Shown here: positions 1 through 11,965 of the stretch, piece by piece
Position numbering within the stretch: position 1 is the first letter of the stretch
How the letters are laid out: each line of letters opens with the position of its first letter
Assembly (NCBI RefSeq): GCF_034702125.1
Contig: NC_085878.1
Location: forward strand, 16,989,057 to 17,053,056
DNA from: Engraulis encrasicolus
Lineage: Eukaryota; Chordata; Actinopteri; Clupeiformes; Engraulidae
Length of the DNA: 64,000 nucleotides
Direction: 5' to 3'
The notes under the pieces: generated by a model
The model's input: the letters and a program-made list of their open reading frames with translations, nothing else
Databases searched by the model: none
What the model was told of the DNA's origin: nothing
Translations under genes and position numbers: made by a program

Positions 1-2353
1 TCGTGTCTGTCAGTAACCGAATCCCTTCCGACGTTGTGTCTTTAGCGCATGGAGTGGACAGTGTGCCAAATTGGGTCGTAGCAATGTTTCAACTAACCTA
101 GGCCTCATTTCCCGATAACGATGGTTCTTACGTGTGTCGTTAACCAGTGATCCTACAAATGTTCTTAGATTTCCTACGACTGTTTCCCAAAGACACTCGT
201 ACATGAACGCGCGTGCACAGCCTCTAAGATCATTCGTAGCGTCGCTCTTAAGGATCGCTGTCCACATATGTGGTGCTGAAGTGTCCTCGGAGTGAACTGC
301 GCCGTCATGCTGCTAAACCATTTACAAAATGTAATCGTGTGTCAGTATCAAAAGTTGTTTTCTATAAGGGTGGTACTACATTTGTAGCAGTGTGCAACTA
401 TCGACAGGAGTTATTGTTGGCAAATGAAATAAAAAGCACACACACAATGAAAACATGCAAAACCATGAGCTACGTCGTTAAACCAGACAAAGTGCGTGCA
501 GTTGGCTACCTTGCGTAATATTTAAGAAGACAAGTAGGCCTAGGAGTTCCAAATTGGGATGCGCATTTTGGGAGCGGCGCGCAAAGTACCGCACACTCAA
601 GGCTTTAACAACTGTGAGGAACATTTTGCACGGCAGTCTGCTGGTATTAAAACAAAAAATCTACACGAATCCCCATCGCTACCTTTTTTATGTCATAGTT
701 TACCCTTAGCCTACAACTATCGTGTCTTTTCTGCGTCGCCTTCCCTTTCTTAGGGTAGGCCTACTTGAAAATGAAAGAGTGCGCAACGACTCGCTGACCG
801 TTTTTCTTTTTTTTTTTAATGTTTCGGCAGTGGCCTTCCAACATCACCACTCTTGTCTCTGGTCGCCGAAGCCCCCTATTTATTTTGCGTGTGGATGCCT
901 TGTTCTTGTTCACGAAGCACCCACACACATTATGATTGATCACAGTTTAATAATGCCCTGATTTATCAAACACAACTGAACTATTTTACTGCCTGTAAAA
1001 TATTTTCCAAACACATTACTTTTATTTTATACACTTGCACAATTAATGTTACCTTCTTATTTTCGTTACAGTGTCAACTGTGGTGTCATGATATTTACAC
1101 TCCCGTCTTAAAACATCAACTTGAAGCGCAAGTTTCCTCTTTTCCTGTGGGTGTCTCCACTGTGCCATGCCACTCGCGTCGTAAAACTGCAATCTTATGC
1201 GCAAGTTTCTTCTTTTCCCTTCATATCCTGTGGGTGTCTCCACTGTGCTACGCCGTTACGATCAATCTTAGCGCGTTAAGACTACTCCAGATCACTCGTG
1301 GATTTCTCTTAGAGTTACGTGTCAACCTGCGATGGTTCTTTGGTAAGTTGGCTTTGGGAAACGCTCCGTGAGCTCTACGATGGTGTTACGTGTGAACTTA
1401 AGTAGCACGTAGCGTTAAGTAGTACTTAACTCCTTTTGGCTATCGGGCGTCCACCAGGGGTCGCCGGCGACCCAGTTTGCTGCACGTTTATGTAACTAAT
1501 TTTGAAAATGCAGTCGCAACCGCCATTCACCTAGCTCGTATGACGTCTGAACTAGGTCGAGATGAAAAATCGCCGATGCCGACAAAATGGCTAGTTAGCT
1601 TAGCTGGGCATGGCGACCTCCATCGGATTGAATGAGAAATGCCACGCTCCCCAAAACATCGTTCAGAAATGTGTTTTAAGACCGTGTGTGGGCACAAATA
1701 AAGCCATAAAGTAATTCTTTACCTTTCGGTCGTCCGGAAAGTGGTATTGGTTGTCTTGAAATGTCCAGGAAAACAGCTGATCTGCTTAATCCGTTTACAG
1801 TGAAAATCCAGCCCCTTTCGTCCATATGAATCTACTGTCATGCAAACCAAGTCTTCCTGCTTGCCCAAAAACGAGTTTAGACATATTGTCATACATGGTT
1901 AAACTCGTGAATAAATCCTTTATGAAATCCAAAGGTCCTTCTTTGCTGACGACCAACTATTTTTCATAACCGACGGCATCTTTCACCTGTGCGCCCGGCG
2001 AAAGTTTTGTAAACAAAAACGTGTAGCTCCATGCTACAGACCAAACAAGAAAATAGACTAAACACAGGCAAAGTGCATCTTTCTAAACCAATCACGGACT
2101 TCCTTCTGAACAGTTTGAATGCTCATATGGCCCTATTGGTCTATCCATTTGTTTTCAGAGCTGCTGCGTAATAACGTGCGTAACAAAACAGCTAAATTCA
2201 AGCATATCAGCGATTTCTGCGAGCTTGTAGCAGCCATTGCGTTCTAGCCGTGTGTGAGCTCGCTATCCAGTCGGCACCCAGAAAATCTTTGAGATTTGTG
2301 GTCGGCTACTGCCACACTTTGCTCAGAAGTGGTATTGCACCAGTTTTCATGCC
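1..2353. other. No recognisable gene; 5' flank of piggyBac element
   Basis: I see no gene here. Short open frames on both strands (for example 10-267 minus and 270-518 plus) show no motif I recognise and no supporting splice pattern. The left terminus of the piggyBac element may lie in this stretch, but I could not pair a terminal repeat with the sequence after 5074. Confidence 0.5.
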
Positions 2354-2512
2354 ATGGCGAGACGTAAGGGCCTTACTCTCGCGGAGGTTCATGCTGCGCT
2401 TTTCGAGACCGACTCAGAATCGGAGGAGAGTGGGGCGTCCGAAGCTGGCAGTTTCGACTCCGTGGAGCAAGAAGCGTTTGAGGATGGCCTTGATGTCATC
2501 CTCGACTATTAA
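2354..2512 (+). pseudogene. piggyBac transposase N-terminal exon (52 codons)
   Basis: The ATG at 2354 sits in a strong Kozak context (gccATGg) and opens 52 codons before TAA at 2510-2512. The peptide begins MARRKGLTLAEVHAALFETD and continues with an acidic, serine-rich stretch (DSESEESGASEAGS). This is how the N-terminus of vertebrate PGBD4-like piggyBac transposases looks, with a short basic start and then an acidic low-complexity region before the DDE domain. The stop is immediately followed by GTAAAT, a fair splice donor, but the stop is in frame and the phase does not match the exon beginning near 3281. So either the exon has acquired a stop or the true donor is elsewhere. It lies about 0.77 kb upstream of the transposase domain, same strand. 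The assignment is by family resemblance plus position. Confidence 0.65.
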
Positions 2513-3280
2513 GTAAATTATACGTATCTTTATAATAATAATAATAATAGTAATAATGGGTATTCAGAAGAAATTGAAGTGAAGCATATTATTTACATGC
2601 GGAAATGTGTAGGCTACTGTGTACGTTTATGAAATTCACTTGTAGCATGCAGTGAAATTAAAGTGTAGTAAAAAAAAGTAAAGTTCAACAGATCAATTGA
2701 CATGATTGATGACAAAGAGTGTGTCCAGTAATCTGTGTAGGCCGTTATGAAATAAAGGCTGCCTGTTGCATGCAGTGAAATTACAGTGTAAAGAGTAAAA
2801 AGAAAAAAGTCAAGTTTCCAGATCAATTTACTTGATTTATGACTGACAGTATAGTATAATATAGTAGGTTGTAGTAAAATATAATATAGACAGTTTGTAA
2901 TGTAGTACAATGCAGCACAGTAGTACAGTATTTAGTAGGGTTAGTTATTAGGTTATAATATGCAATGCAAAATATATTGTTTCAATAATTCAAAGCTCTC
3001 TTGTGTGGGGAAGAGGTCAGGACTGCCGACGCTTCACTGGCCCTCTTCATCTTTATCTGTGGCCTCTGGGATAGCTCATCCATAGTGAAGAGACCCTCCC
3101 CATGGAATGGCGTTAGCTGTGTTATAGCAGGTTTGGGGCTTGCGCTGAGGCCGACAGAGGACCCGCTGGAACCCGCCTCCTGGCCTGGCATCTGATGGCA
3201 TTTCAATAACACTATGCACAAACAGCATAATTAGTGGAAAATGTAACAAATTGTAAATGTACTTCATTTTTTCCCCACAG
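2513..3280 (+). other. Intron-like AT-rich spacer between piggyBac exons
   Basis: This stretch holds an (AAT)n run at about 2531-2556 and a diverged tandem duplication (2642-2713 and 2765-2844, both starting near gcatgcagtgaaatta). It ends in ttttttccccacag at 3280, a polypyrimidine tract plus AG that looks like a real splice acceptor for the transposase exon. Short open frames at 3001-3221 on both strands are not recognised. Confidence 0.5.
2642..2844. repeat. Two-copy diverged tandem repeat, period about 123 bp
   Basis: Copy 1 (2642-2713) and copy 2 (2765-2844) share gcatgcagtgaaatta near the start and gatcaatt..cttgat/catgatt..gatgac near the end, with several indels. It lies inside the presumed piggyBac intron. 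Confidence 0.6.
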
Positions 3281-5074
3281 TGTTGAGGCAAGAGCGAGCC
3301 CTGTCCCACCATCACTGCCAGTTCCCCCCAGTGACCCTTTGGGAGGCCCCTCAACTATACTCCCTCCCCCAGCAGTGAGGCGTAAGACCCGCACCGCCGC
3401 CCCTACTCCACCCCCATCAGCAAGCACTAGGACACCTCAGCGCAGTGCCAGAGCCGTCAAGAGGCGCATAGCTCCAGCCCCATCCCCAACCCCTGCACGA
3501 GAGGAGGAGGAGGAGGACCAGTGGCACAACATGGATGAGGAGGATGAGGAGCCAACACCAATTCTGTTCAGGCCTAAGAGGACACCAGGCGTGCAGCTGG
3601 ATCCTCACAGGGTTTACACGGCACTTGAGGTGTTCCAACTTTTTTTCACCAGGGAGGTTGTGCGCACCCTGTGCACACATACCAACCTCTATGCTGCAAA
3701 GAGGAAGGCAGCAGGCTACAGGGGGCGGTGGAAGGATGTCGTCCCGGAGGACATCCTCCATTTCATCAGCCTGGTGATTTATAAAGTGGTGGTGAAGACA
3801 CCTGCAGTGCGGGATATGTACCGCCTCTACAACATGAAGTTCGCCAAGTCAGTGATGCCAGGCTACCGTTTCGAGGCCATCAAAGCCCTACTTCATATGA
3901 GCAACCCCGCTGATGATGAGGTCAATGACCAGCTCCGGGGCCAACCTGGTTTTGATGGCCTTGCTCGCCTGAGGCCCCTACAGGACCAGATCCTTGACGC
4001 CTGCAGGGCCTACTACCATCCCCGGAAAAACCTGTCTGTGGATGAACGGGTGGTGGCGACAAAGGCCCGCATCTCAATGAAGATGTACAACAAAGACAAG
4101 CCATCCAAGTGGGGGTATAAGTTGTTTGTGTTGGCCGACAGCTCCAATGACTACACATGCGACTTCGATATCTACGAGGGCAAGGCAAGAACGCCGTCTG
4201 GCCAGGGGCTGAGCTATGACTCCGTGGTAAATCTCCTACGTGTGGCGTATCTGGGCACTGGGTATGCCATCTACGTGGATAATTTCTACACCAGTGCAAA
4301 ACTCTTCCTGCACCTCCACAGCATTGGCTTTGCACCATAAGGGAGAACCGGCTTGGCTTCCCCCGCACAACAGCGAATGCCTTGCCAAAGAGAGCTGCAC
4401 GGGGTGACATGCGGTGGAAGAGGAATGGGCCCCTCCTTTTTGTGAAGTGGAAGGATACGCGCGACGTCACTATGTGCTCCACCCTTCACAAGGCCTTTGC
4501 CGACAATACCTGCACACGGAGAGTGAAGGATCAGCGCACGGGTGTGTGGTCCACTCGGCGCTTCACCATCCCGGAGCCAGTCAGAGCCTACAACAAATAC
4601 ATGGGAGGAGTCGACCTGTCAGACGCTCTGATCAAATATTTTACGGTGACACAGAAGACGAAGCGCTGGTATTATAAGCTCTTCCTCCACCTAGTGGATA
4701 TAGCTGTGGTGAACAGCTGTGGTGAACAGCACAAAGAGATGCTGATGGCCCACAACGAGAGGCCCCTGACACAGAAGGCCTTCAGAGAGGTGCTCAGCTG
4801 TGAGCTGGCTGATGTGGGGCAGCAGCAGCCAAGGTCACCAGCGGAGACATCCTCCTCATCTGATGAGGAAGAGGAAGCGCCACAGGGGTGCTTCCCTGTC
4901 ACAGTGACCGAACCATCTTCTGATCCCAGGAAGAAGGCAACCGCAGGAAGGAGGAGGTGTGTGCTCTGCCAACGGAAGACCCTCTTCATGTGCAGGTCGT
5001 GTCAAGTGCCACTCTGCATCATTGTGGACAGACTGTGCTTCACAGAGTGGCATGACATGCAGGGTGCCCAATGA
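3234..5074 (+). pseudogene. piggyBac (PGBD4-like) transposase, DDE domain, one frameshift
   Basis: This is a DDE transposase that cuts and pastes a piggyBac element at TTAA sites. The first open frame (3234-4340, likely true from the acceptor at 3280) has a proline/arginine-rich acidic leader (about residues 17-110), then the DDE_Tnp_1_7 domain from about residue 120. The first catalytic Asp is in SVDERVVATK (codon at 4041). The second is in YVDNFYTS (codon at 4278). The frame then stops at 4338-4340. The second frame (4382-5074, readable back to about 4331) continues without a gap in homology: TIRENRLGFP, then the third Asp in GGVDLSDAL (codon at 4613). It ends in a Cys/His zinc ribbon with CVLC, CRSC, PLC and CFTEWHD. 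All three catalytic Asp and the zinc ligands survive. The only obvious lesion is a short deletion near 4330 that removes part of the usual motif after GF and shifts frame. A 15-bp tandem duplication lies at about 4700-4730. Family assignment is very secure; activity is unlikely without repair. Confidence 0.93.
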
Positions 5075-5304
5075 GAGAGAGACTCACATGTTTTTGTAAA
5101 TAGTTTCTCGTTCCAGTTCCGTTTCAGTTCTCCATTTTTGCCTCCTAAAACCCAACCCCACGTCCCCGTCGTAGGAGGTGGTAACAGCACAAGTATGAAT
5201 GTAACTGTGCTGGCAAACGGGGCTCTGGTATGGACAGTTTTTTTCTTTACACTTCCAAATTTCCCTGAATGACTCACTTGTATGTATGTGGAGGAGAGGA
5301 GTAT

Positions 5305-6200
5305 AAGTGAAGAACCACAAATGTTCACTTTTTGTATGTTTCATGTCTCTTTTTAATTTGGAGAGGTTCTGGGCTGGAGAGGTTCTTTTTGGAAACGCCT
5401 ATTGTACCTAATACAAATAGCTGTATAAAACCAGTCTAATGTTATGTATCTACTTCATATTGTGTTTTTTTACTTCACAAGAACATGCAGAATAAGAAAA
5501 AAGTATATTATGACCTGTGTGGTTTACTCATCAGCCTTGGACTTTATTACACAAATAAACAGCTACATGTGAATGACTGTCTTGTCCAATGTCTATTCTT
5601 CAATTTAAGCCCTCATTGACACATGTGTTACATGTAAAAGATGATATAATTAATGATGATCTGCCTGATGGGAAAACAAATATCCGTATGGGACAATACA
5701 AAATAAAACCTAGCCCAGCACTATGCAGAAATACTGAAAATCAAGTGCATAAAATGCAGAGAGTGGATTTATTTGTTGTCAAAACATAAAAAAGAACCAC
5801 AAAATGACATTTTTTTTGTAAGTTGCATTTCCTTTTATTTTGGAGAGGTTCTGGGCCCTTTTTGGAGACGCCTATTGTACCCAATACAAATAGCTGTATA
5901 AAACCAGTCTAATTTTATGTATATACTTCAAATTTTGGTTTTTACTTCCCAAGACCATGTAGAACAAGAAGAAAATGTGTGTGACCTAAAAGGGTTACTC
6001 CTTAGCCTTGGACTCACTGACAACTACAAAAGTACTAAGCGTTTTTTTCATTTTTTTATTTCATTTGGTCGCCTGAAAAGGACATTTTATGACACAAATA
6101 AACAGCTACATGTGAATGGTTGTCTTTGCCAATGTCTATTCTTCAAAATAAGCCATCATGGACCCACGTGTGACATCTACAGCATGATATAATTACTGCT
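5305..6200. repeat. Diverged tandem duplication downstream of piggyBac gene
   Basis: Two copies, about 5305-5660 and 5787-6200. Both run from gaaccacaaa through ttggagaggttctggg, acgcctattgtacc.aatacaaa, agctgtataaaaccagtct, agccttggact, cacaaataaacagctacatg and tgatataatta. Copy 2 carries an extra block of about 60 bp (about 6030-6090, T-rich). Each copy has AATAAA near cacaaataaacagc, so the unit could be a duplicated 3' UTR/poly(A) segment of the piggyBac transcript. I could not identify a TTAA-flanked terminal repeat. Confidence 0.8.
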
Positions 6201-7679
6201 GAATGCTGTGTCCACAAAACGTCTCCAAATTCAGCCAAATGCCCTGCTGCAATAAGAGGTTAAGGCCCTTTCGGAAACAAGGCCCTATGCAGTAGCCTAC
6301 ACTGACGAGGGGTGACCAGGACTTGAAACAGGTTTGATTCTTGTGGCGATTGCTGATAGCCAGCTGGTCCAGCGGTGGATTTCGTGTCGTAACCCTAGCC
6401 CACACAAAACGAGGCGAGACTCGCTTTTGCAGACAAAATTGTTCTGCGAGAAAGATCATCCCTGTCTTCCTGGCGATTCATCCCCTTTGTCATCGTCCCT
6501 CTTTTCCCGTTAGTAATTCGGACCTGGCATGTTTATCACCGGAATTTGTAGAACCTGCAACCAAACGTGCACTTTACAAAGACGCAGGTATCCTCTCTAT
6601 CAAAGGAACGCTTTCTGTGCAGATTCTCCGTATCCTCATGGATTGGCAAGACATGTTGGAAGACTTCAATTCAATTCTGTTTACTCCCGATTTTGTAGAG
6701 ATATTATGCTATTCAGTAAAATGTCAGGACCACATCAACGTTAGTTTGGCAAATGTAGCCTAACGTTGGCATGCTGATGCAACCTCGACGGTGAAACAAG
6801 ACGCATACAAATAATAATCGATCTACTTCCCCAAGCATAGCCTACTGAAAATGTCCAGCATGTCCAATGTGTTTTACACATTCAAATAGGCCTACTCCCA
6901 CTAAAGACATCTCCCAAACTTGACGAGTGCTGCCAGTGCACATTTCGCCCCTAGCACCACACACGTGGACAGCTCGCAATGCAATAATAGCTGCATCACC
7001 TACAAATGCCCGAGAATGATCGCACCTACATTTGTGCTGCTATTTTTGTTTAAGTTTTGTAACGTGGATTATAGCAGCTGTTGAAGACTTGATATCTTCT
7101 AGCCTACGGGGATACTTTTTTAGTTTGGTATAATTACGGACAATGCAAATAACACATTTTTGTGACATTAGGACATTTTTGGAGGGAATATAATCGAAAG
7201 TCCCGCTGCCTGGTTTATTGTTTTGTGACGTGCATGTGGATGAGCTTTATTGAAGTTTCATGTAAAAGGCCTACTGCGCAGTGAACTGAAATTGAAAATA
7301 GGCTATAATAGGCTCATTTTTACAATATGGCATTTTTCTCGGGTGCTATGAGTTTGACGCCATGCCACTCACAGTGACCATATTATTTCTTATTATGTTG
7401 GCAAAGGGTAGGACAACCATAGCCTATTGTATAGTTTGGTCTTTTTGTAGCCTGTAAGCCCATCCCCTCATGAAACTGTAACGTGCTTCACATAAGAGTA
7501 GTGCCGCAATTTCAGCACCATGGACAGAGGGTGCAAGTCCATGAAGGCGGCAGGCATGTCGTTACTCCACGGCAAATGCCTTTTTGGGAAAAATATTAAA
7601 GTAGTCGCTTTAGATTTGCTAAAATGCATCTCTCATGTGAAAGCATAGGAGAGATATCGCTCCCCTGTTTATAATCACA
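6201..7679. other. No recognisable gene
   Basis: A plus-strand open frame of 140 codons at 6341-6763 has no family resemblance I can name and no clear splice context. The rest is AT-rich with several copies of the short palindrome AGGCCT (as in taggcctac), which recurs across the left half of the window. I see nothing else. Confidence 0.4.
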
Positions 7680-9699
7680 AATTATGCATGGCCACAGACA
7701 GCGTGGAGACCCAGAACAGTTTGATATTATGATAAGCCGATAGACCCGCTGATCCAATGTCGATTTTAGTTGTTGGCGATGCACTGTTGAAGATGTCTTT
7801 AAGAAGCCTGTTCTTAACAACAGTCATCTCGCTCTGCAGACGATGACGCAACTGACCACTGTCTGGAAAACAATCAGAAAATACAAGGAATGAGAGGTTA
7901 TGCGTAAGCTGCACTAACTAAAAAATCCTGAAATACTTTCTATGGACATCACGAAGATACCATTCTTTCGGTACAGAGCTTGTTTCCTCTGTCATAGGTT
8001 AAGATAGCGGTCCTCTATGTCCTGCTGCAGCTTCAAAGGGCGTGTTCTTACTGTGAATATAAAGACAAACCTGTGAGTTGTCAAAAGTCAATGAATCAGC
8101 CAAAACTGTAGCTGGTAAATATAAGACATTAACATTAGCTCAAGATGAAATGAAATACATTTTCATGGCAAGAAACTCGGGCTGCCATTTTCACACCATC
8201 ATTTCAGTGAAGAGTTTGGAGGATCCAATTTAGGAGGAAAGAAGTATGGGAGAACAGAAAATTATAGCTGCATTTAATTTACCGCGGGTTGCCCATTCCT
8301 GCACTTCATCAACCTATGCAGCTCCATCAGTGCAGGCCAGATCCTCCTTTTTCTGCTGCTCTTCCTTCTCAGCTTCCTTCAGCATCTTGCACGTCTGGAA
8401 AAAGCAATGCAAAAATAAAAAAGTTGTTACAAACAATGTTGCAAAAAGAAAGACAGCCTCAATGACTGTGAAATGACGGCCTCACCTTGGCATATCGGGA
8501 GCACAGTGCTTGTTGCAGTCCAGATATTTTCTTCTTATTCCACCCTAAGGCATGAACAGTCAGCATGTCCACACGTGCTGTCAAAAGACAAACGAGTTAC
8601 CATGGACATGTAGGCCATTGTGCAATGAACAGCAACAAAAGCCCAAAAACATGTAGGCCTATAGCAAGAAGAGCAAATGCCTCCTTTGGACATGTACTTT
8701 GTTGTCAAACAGGTAGCTGTTCACTTGCTCTACTTCCTCTCCCGCAGTAGTCCCGGCACCCTCAATGGATTTTCCACTCTAAGCAACCTACAAAGATCAC
8801 AACATGGCATTTCAACACTGACACCATTTCAACACTAACACCTGACACGAAATCAATTGTCATTTCAATACCCGTACACATGAATACATCATTACTTACC
8901 TGACACTTGGTCTCGTGGTTTTGTGCATGCATGACACTAAGGAGGGGCGTGGAATTCAAAAGCTCTACGAGCTCTGGCAGGTGGTTGGCAGCCTTCTGAA
9001 GGTATGGCCAGTACTTGCAAGCCACATCCATTGCAAAGAAGGTTGCGTTGCATGGCATTAGCGCTTTATGGAGAAACATGGGATAGGTGAAGATCTCCCC
9101 TGTGGATAAATTGTTATGCACGTTATGAGACAGGTATGGCAAAATTTGAAAAGGCTACTAAATGTTACATGGAAAATGACAGAACAAAATTGCACAAACC
9201 CCCATAAAATACAGGGTTTAGGTGAGGCAAATTAAGATTTTGTTAAGGTAGTAGGCAACTGTTGTAAAGGTAGCTGCCGTAGCTATTAAGTGCTGGGGTA
9301 TGATATTGAAGAGTTTAATTGCAAAATGGTGTATTCACCCAGTCCCTTCATCTTACCTCTGTACATATTCAGGGCTTTCAATAGAAAGCCATGCCTACAA
9401 ACAGCAACTTCCATGCCTTCTGCGTCCATCTTATTTGCCCTCCTAGAAATCTCCTTCGCTGCAGCCCAGGATGTCCCCCCACAGGTACCCTGACCACGTG
9501 TCTGAAGAAAAACAATATAACATGAAAACATGAACATGATATTTTGTGTCAATGTTTTACAAATTTCGGCACAAGTTTGTTTTACAAAGTGAATGATGAA
9601 CAGGAATAAATACCTGTTTCACCGCACGATGTAGTGTGCCAACAAAGTCTGCAACAGCCGCATCCTCTGCCACAAACACACCATCAAAATAGGGCTTGT
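7680..9699 (-). pseudogene. KDZ (Kyakuja-Dileera-Zisupton) transposase relic, multi-exon
   Basis: Minus-strand exons can be read in order with GT-AG borders. 9699-9614 encodes KPYFDGVFVAEDAAVADFVG, ending VKQ. 9501-9357 encodes TRGQGTCGGTSW and GMEVAVCRHGFLLKALNMYR. 9099-8900 encodes GEIFTYPMFLHKAL, FAMDVACKYWPYLQK and LLSVMHAQNHETKCQ. About 8778-8702 encodes GAGTTAGEEVEQVNSYL. 8577-8486 encodes RVDMLTVHALGWNKKK. 8394-8283 encodes a Glu/Lys-rich coiled-coil-like stretch. About 8050-7990 and 7862-7680 are probable further exons. This series, especially the CGT/S start, AVCRHG, NMYRGE, CKYWP, HAxxHxxKCQ and GAGTTxGEEVEQVNSxL, is the signature of KDZ transposases (Zisupton in fish). Phases agree between the first three exons. 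Lesions seen are an in-frame TAG at 8314-8316 and a small indel at the start of the exon near 8778. The N-terminal cysteine-cluster part was not found upstream (above 9700). Function in life: DDE-type DNA transposase. Confidence 0.85.
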
Positions 9700-10848
9700 C
9701 TGCAGAGCAAGCATTGTAGAGAGGGAGAAACAGAAATGGTTCAAGACAAATGATTCAAGAAATTTCAAGACATGTCATAATGAGCAATAATCTCCTCTGC
9801 AGATGGTCGCCAGACACAGGTCCTGACTGAGAGAGTTGTTGCTGGATCCACATATATATTTACATGCAATTGTGGTATAAATGAACAATTATAGATTTGG
9901 TAGAAATGAAAAACTATAGAGTTGTCTAATGTTTACAATTCTCTCTCTCAGCAGCCTCAAAGCTCCCCAGCACTCGCCATGAAGGGAGGCACCATGACGC
10001 TAGCCTGATTATCATCGACATTCAAATCTCTTCGGCACAACACTTAACATTTACCAAGCTGCATGGTTGACCTGCCTCCATTGGTTTCCTTATGTTTGTT
10101 TGCTTCCCGTCAAAGTGGGAGTTCCCGTATGTTCTGCAACTCAGAAAGTACTTGCATTTACTCCAGACCTGACTTGTTGCAACGCTGAAGGTGTTGTGTC
10201 ACAAGGAGGGCTCAGTCTGGCTACCGTGATGGCACATTTTAGTTGTACATTTTTGTGTTGTTTTTTATTATTATTACTATTATTATTATATTATTTTTAT
10301 TATTATTATTTTATTATTATTTTTCAAAGCTTATTTGTTTTTTTTGTGTGTTTTCTAACAATGCACCTGCCCCCCAAAATCTGTGCACGTGTGTGTGTGT
10401 GTGTGTAAATAAATACTGTAAATAAATACTTGAATGTTTGAACAAGCCTCTCGTGTGAGTTTCTTCTATAATATCAGTGGTAAATGCACATTAAATGTTA
10501 GTGTATACCGCGTCTGTAATAATCCTAGTCAATTCTTCTGGATGGAGGTGTAGTGAGGTGGGAATCAAACCTACCTATAAAATAATACAGTAATAGTAGG
10601 CCTACTGTTAAGAGAGACCATTTAATCAACACTTCGTGACCCCCCCACCCACTTTGAAAACCACTGGTCAAGGTGGTGACTACATTGACATCAGTGTCTT
10701 TCAGAGAAAAGGTGAGTAGGAGTGGTCCAGCAGCATCAGCGTCTGGACTAGCCTGGTGAACCAGCGCCACCCACTGGACGGCAAATGTTTTGTCTAAATT
10801 AGACATCCACATTTAGTCTGGTTTATCAGGCTACGTCTGGACATGACC
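9700..10848. other. Non-coding spacer with simple repeats
   Basis: No gene is recognised. It contains a T/A-rich (ATT)n tract at about 10262-10322, a (GT)n tract at 10387-10407, and ordinary AT-rich sequence. KDZ upstream exons should lie here on the minus strand if the gene was once complete, but I could not identify them. Confidence 0.5.
10262..10322. repeat. (ATT)n-type simple repeat
   Basis: Degenerate run of tta/att trinucleotides, about 60 bp. Confidence 0.85.
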
Positions 10849-11965
10849 ATACTCATGAACGGCCATCCAGGTACTTTGCTCTTAAATTTGCGTTACGCCC
10901 CTTTATGGGTGAAAACAAACCGAATGTCTCATTGACTTACATGCTACAAAGGCTAGCCTAAATTAATACATTCCATGCTTCAGCCACGGCTGTTTGGCTG
11001 TATTATTTGAACAGCCGGCAACACAACACGTTTTCGGCATGTTGCGCGTGAACAACGCTAGTCTACAGGTCCGTATCTTTCGTTTATTAAAGGCCAACTT
11101 CCGATAAAACTCAGTTTTACTCACTCCTTTCGAAGATCGGACGGTCACCCCAAGTTAAACTCACTTGCAAGGCTCTCATAGCGGTGCGTCAACTCTCCTG
11201 GCTGTGTTTCCCGGTGTTTCCCAATTTACATAAATAATGCAGAGAAACGAGCGAATCACGAAAGCCTTTCTGTGTTTCGTCACGTCGAAAGAAGGCGTTG
11301 CCCACAAAGGTTTATATCGACCCATTTATCTAAAAACATGTCGAGTAATTTTTTTCTGCTTGTTTTCAAAACAAGCAACGTCTGGTGGCCCGAAACATAG
11401 CTTAGCTTAGCTATCAGCTGGTTGCTACTCTCAGGTACACACACAGCACAAAGCCTAATACATAAAGCCTGCTCACTCCGGTTGCTCCGTGCCTGCAGCT
11501 CGCCTAGGGGTCGCTGTCGAAAGAGCACAGCCCTGAATGGAGCCTGCACGCCTCCGTTGGCGCCCCTATAGTGCAGTACCACCCGGAGAAGTGGCGACTC
11601 TGTTTCCCATTACATTCTCTCCAAGAACTGGAGGACTGAGCCAATCAGAGACGCGTTTCTTTGAGAGCAGGAGGAGTGAGCCAATCAGAGACGCATTTCC
11701 ACGAGAAACACGGAACACTCTCTTGTTTCTCCACAAGCCACCTTGCCAGCTTGCAAAAACGTCTTGAAACAAAGCAACCAGAACGTTTTTTAAAACAGGA
11801 CCAACGCGTAACACATTCAATAACAATTGGGAACACGGCAATATTAATTAAATTACGTTGAGAGGCCATCTTTAAACCCCAATATCACCAATTGACTTGC
11901 ATGGGTTGTTTTCCCCCACAAATGGGCGTAACGCACATGAAAAACGTCACACCGTTCATGAGTAT
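10849..11965 (-). mobile_element. Short-TIR element carrying a THAP-domain start (copy A)
   Basis: Both ends carry the perfect 14-bp inverted repeat ATACTCATGAACGG (10849-10862 and 11952-11965). A second block of similarity lies inside each end (gcgttacgcccctttatggg near 10893 and cacaaatgggcgtaacgc near 11917), so the inverted repeats are longer but diverged. On the minus strand an ATG at 11040 opens MPKTCCVAGCSNNTAKQPWL, the typical first exon of a THAP zinc-finger protein (first CxxxC pair then Asn), running to a stop at 10965. A related, internally deleted copy lies at 34963-35223. THAP starts are found on P-element-like transposases, so this is best read as a non-autonomous P/THAP-type element. 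No clear target duplication was seen. Confidence 0.65.
10963..11040 (-). pseudogene. THAP-domain N-terminal exon fragment
   Basis: The peptide starts MPKTCCVAGCSNN and gives only the first zinc-ligand Cys pair of a C2CH THAP finger. The distal Cys/His pair and the AVPxxF motif are not present before the stop. The frame may be the remains of a first exon, since GAAT|GTATTA after the KHGM codons could be a donor. The minus-strand open frame extends upstream to 11148, but the Kozak-like start and family pattern favour the inner ATG. Confidence 0.6.

Noticed and set aside
559..753. Open frame with CEEHFARQ, like the end of a THAP finger
   Set aside because: Only CxxHF matches; no first Cys pair or AVP motif is seen nearby.
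6341..6763. 140-codon plus-strand open frame
   Set aside because: No recognisable motif, no splice or promoter support; length alone is not convincing in this composition.
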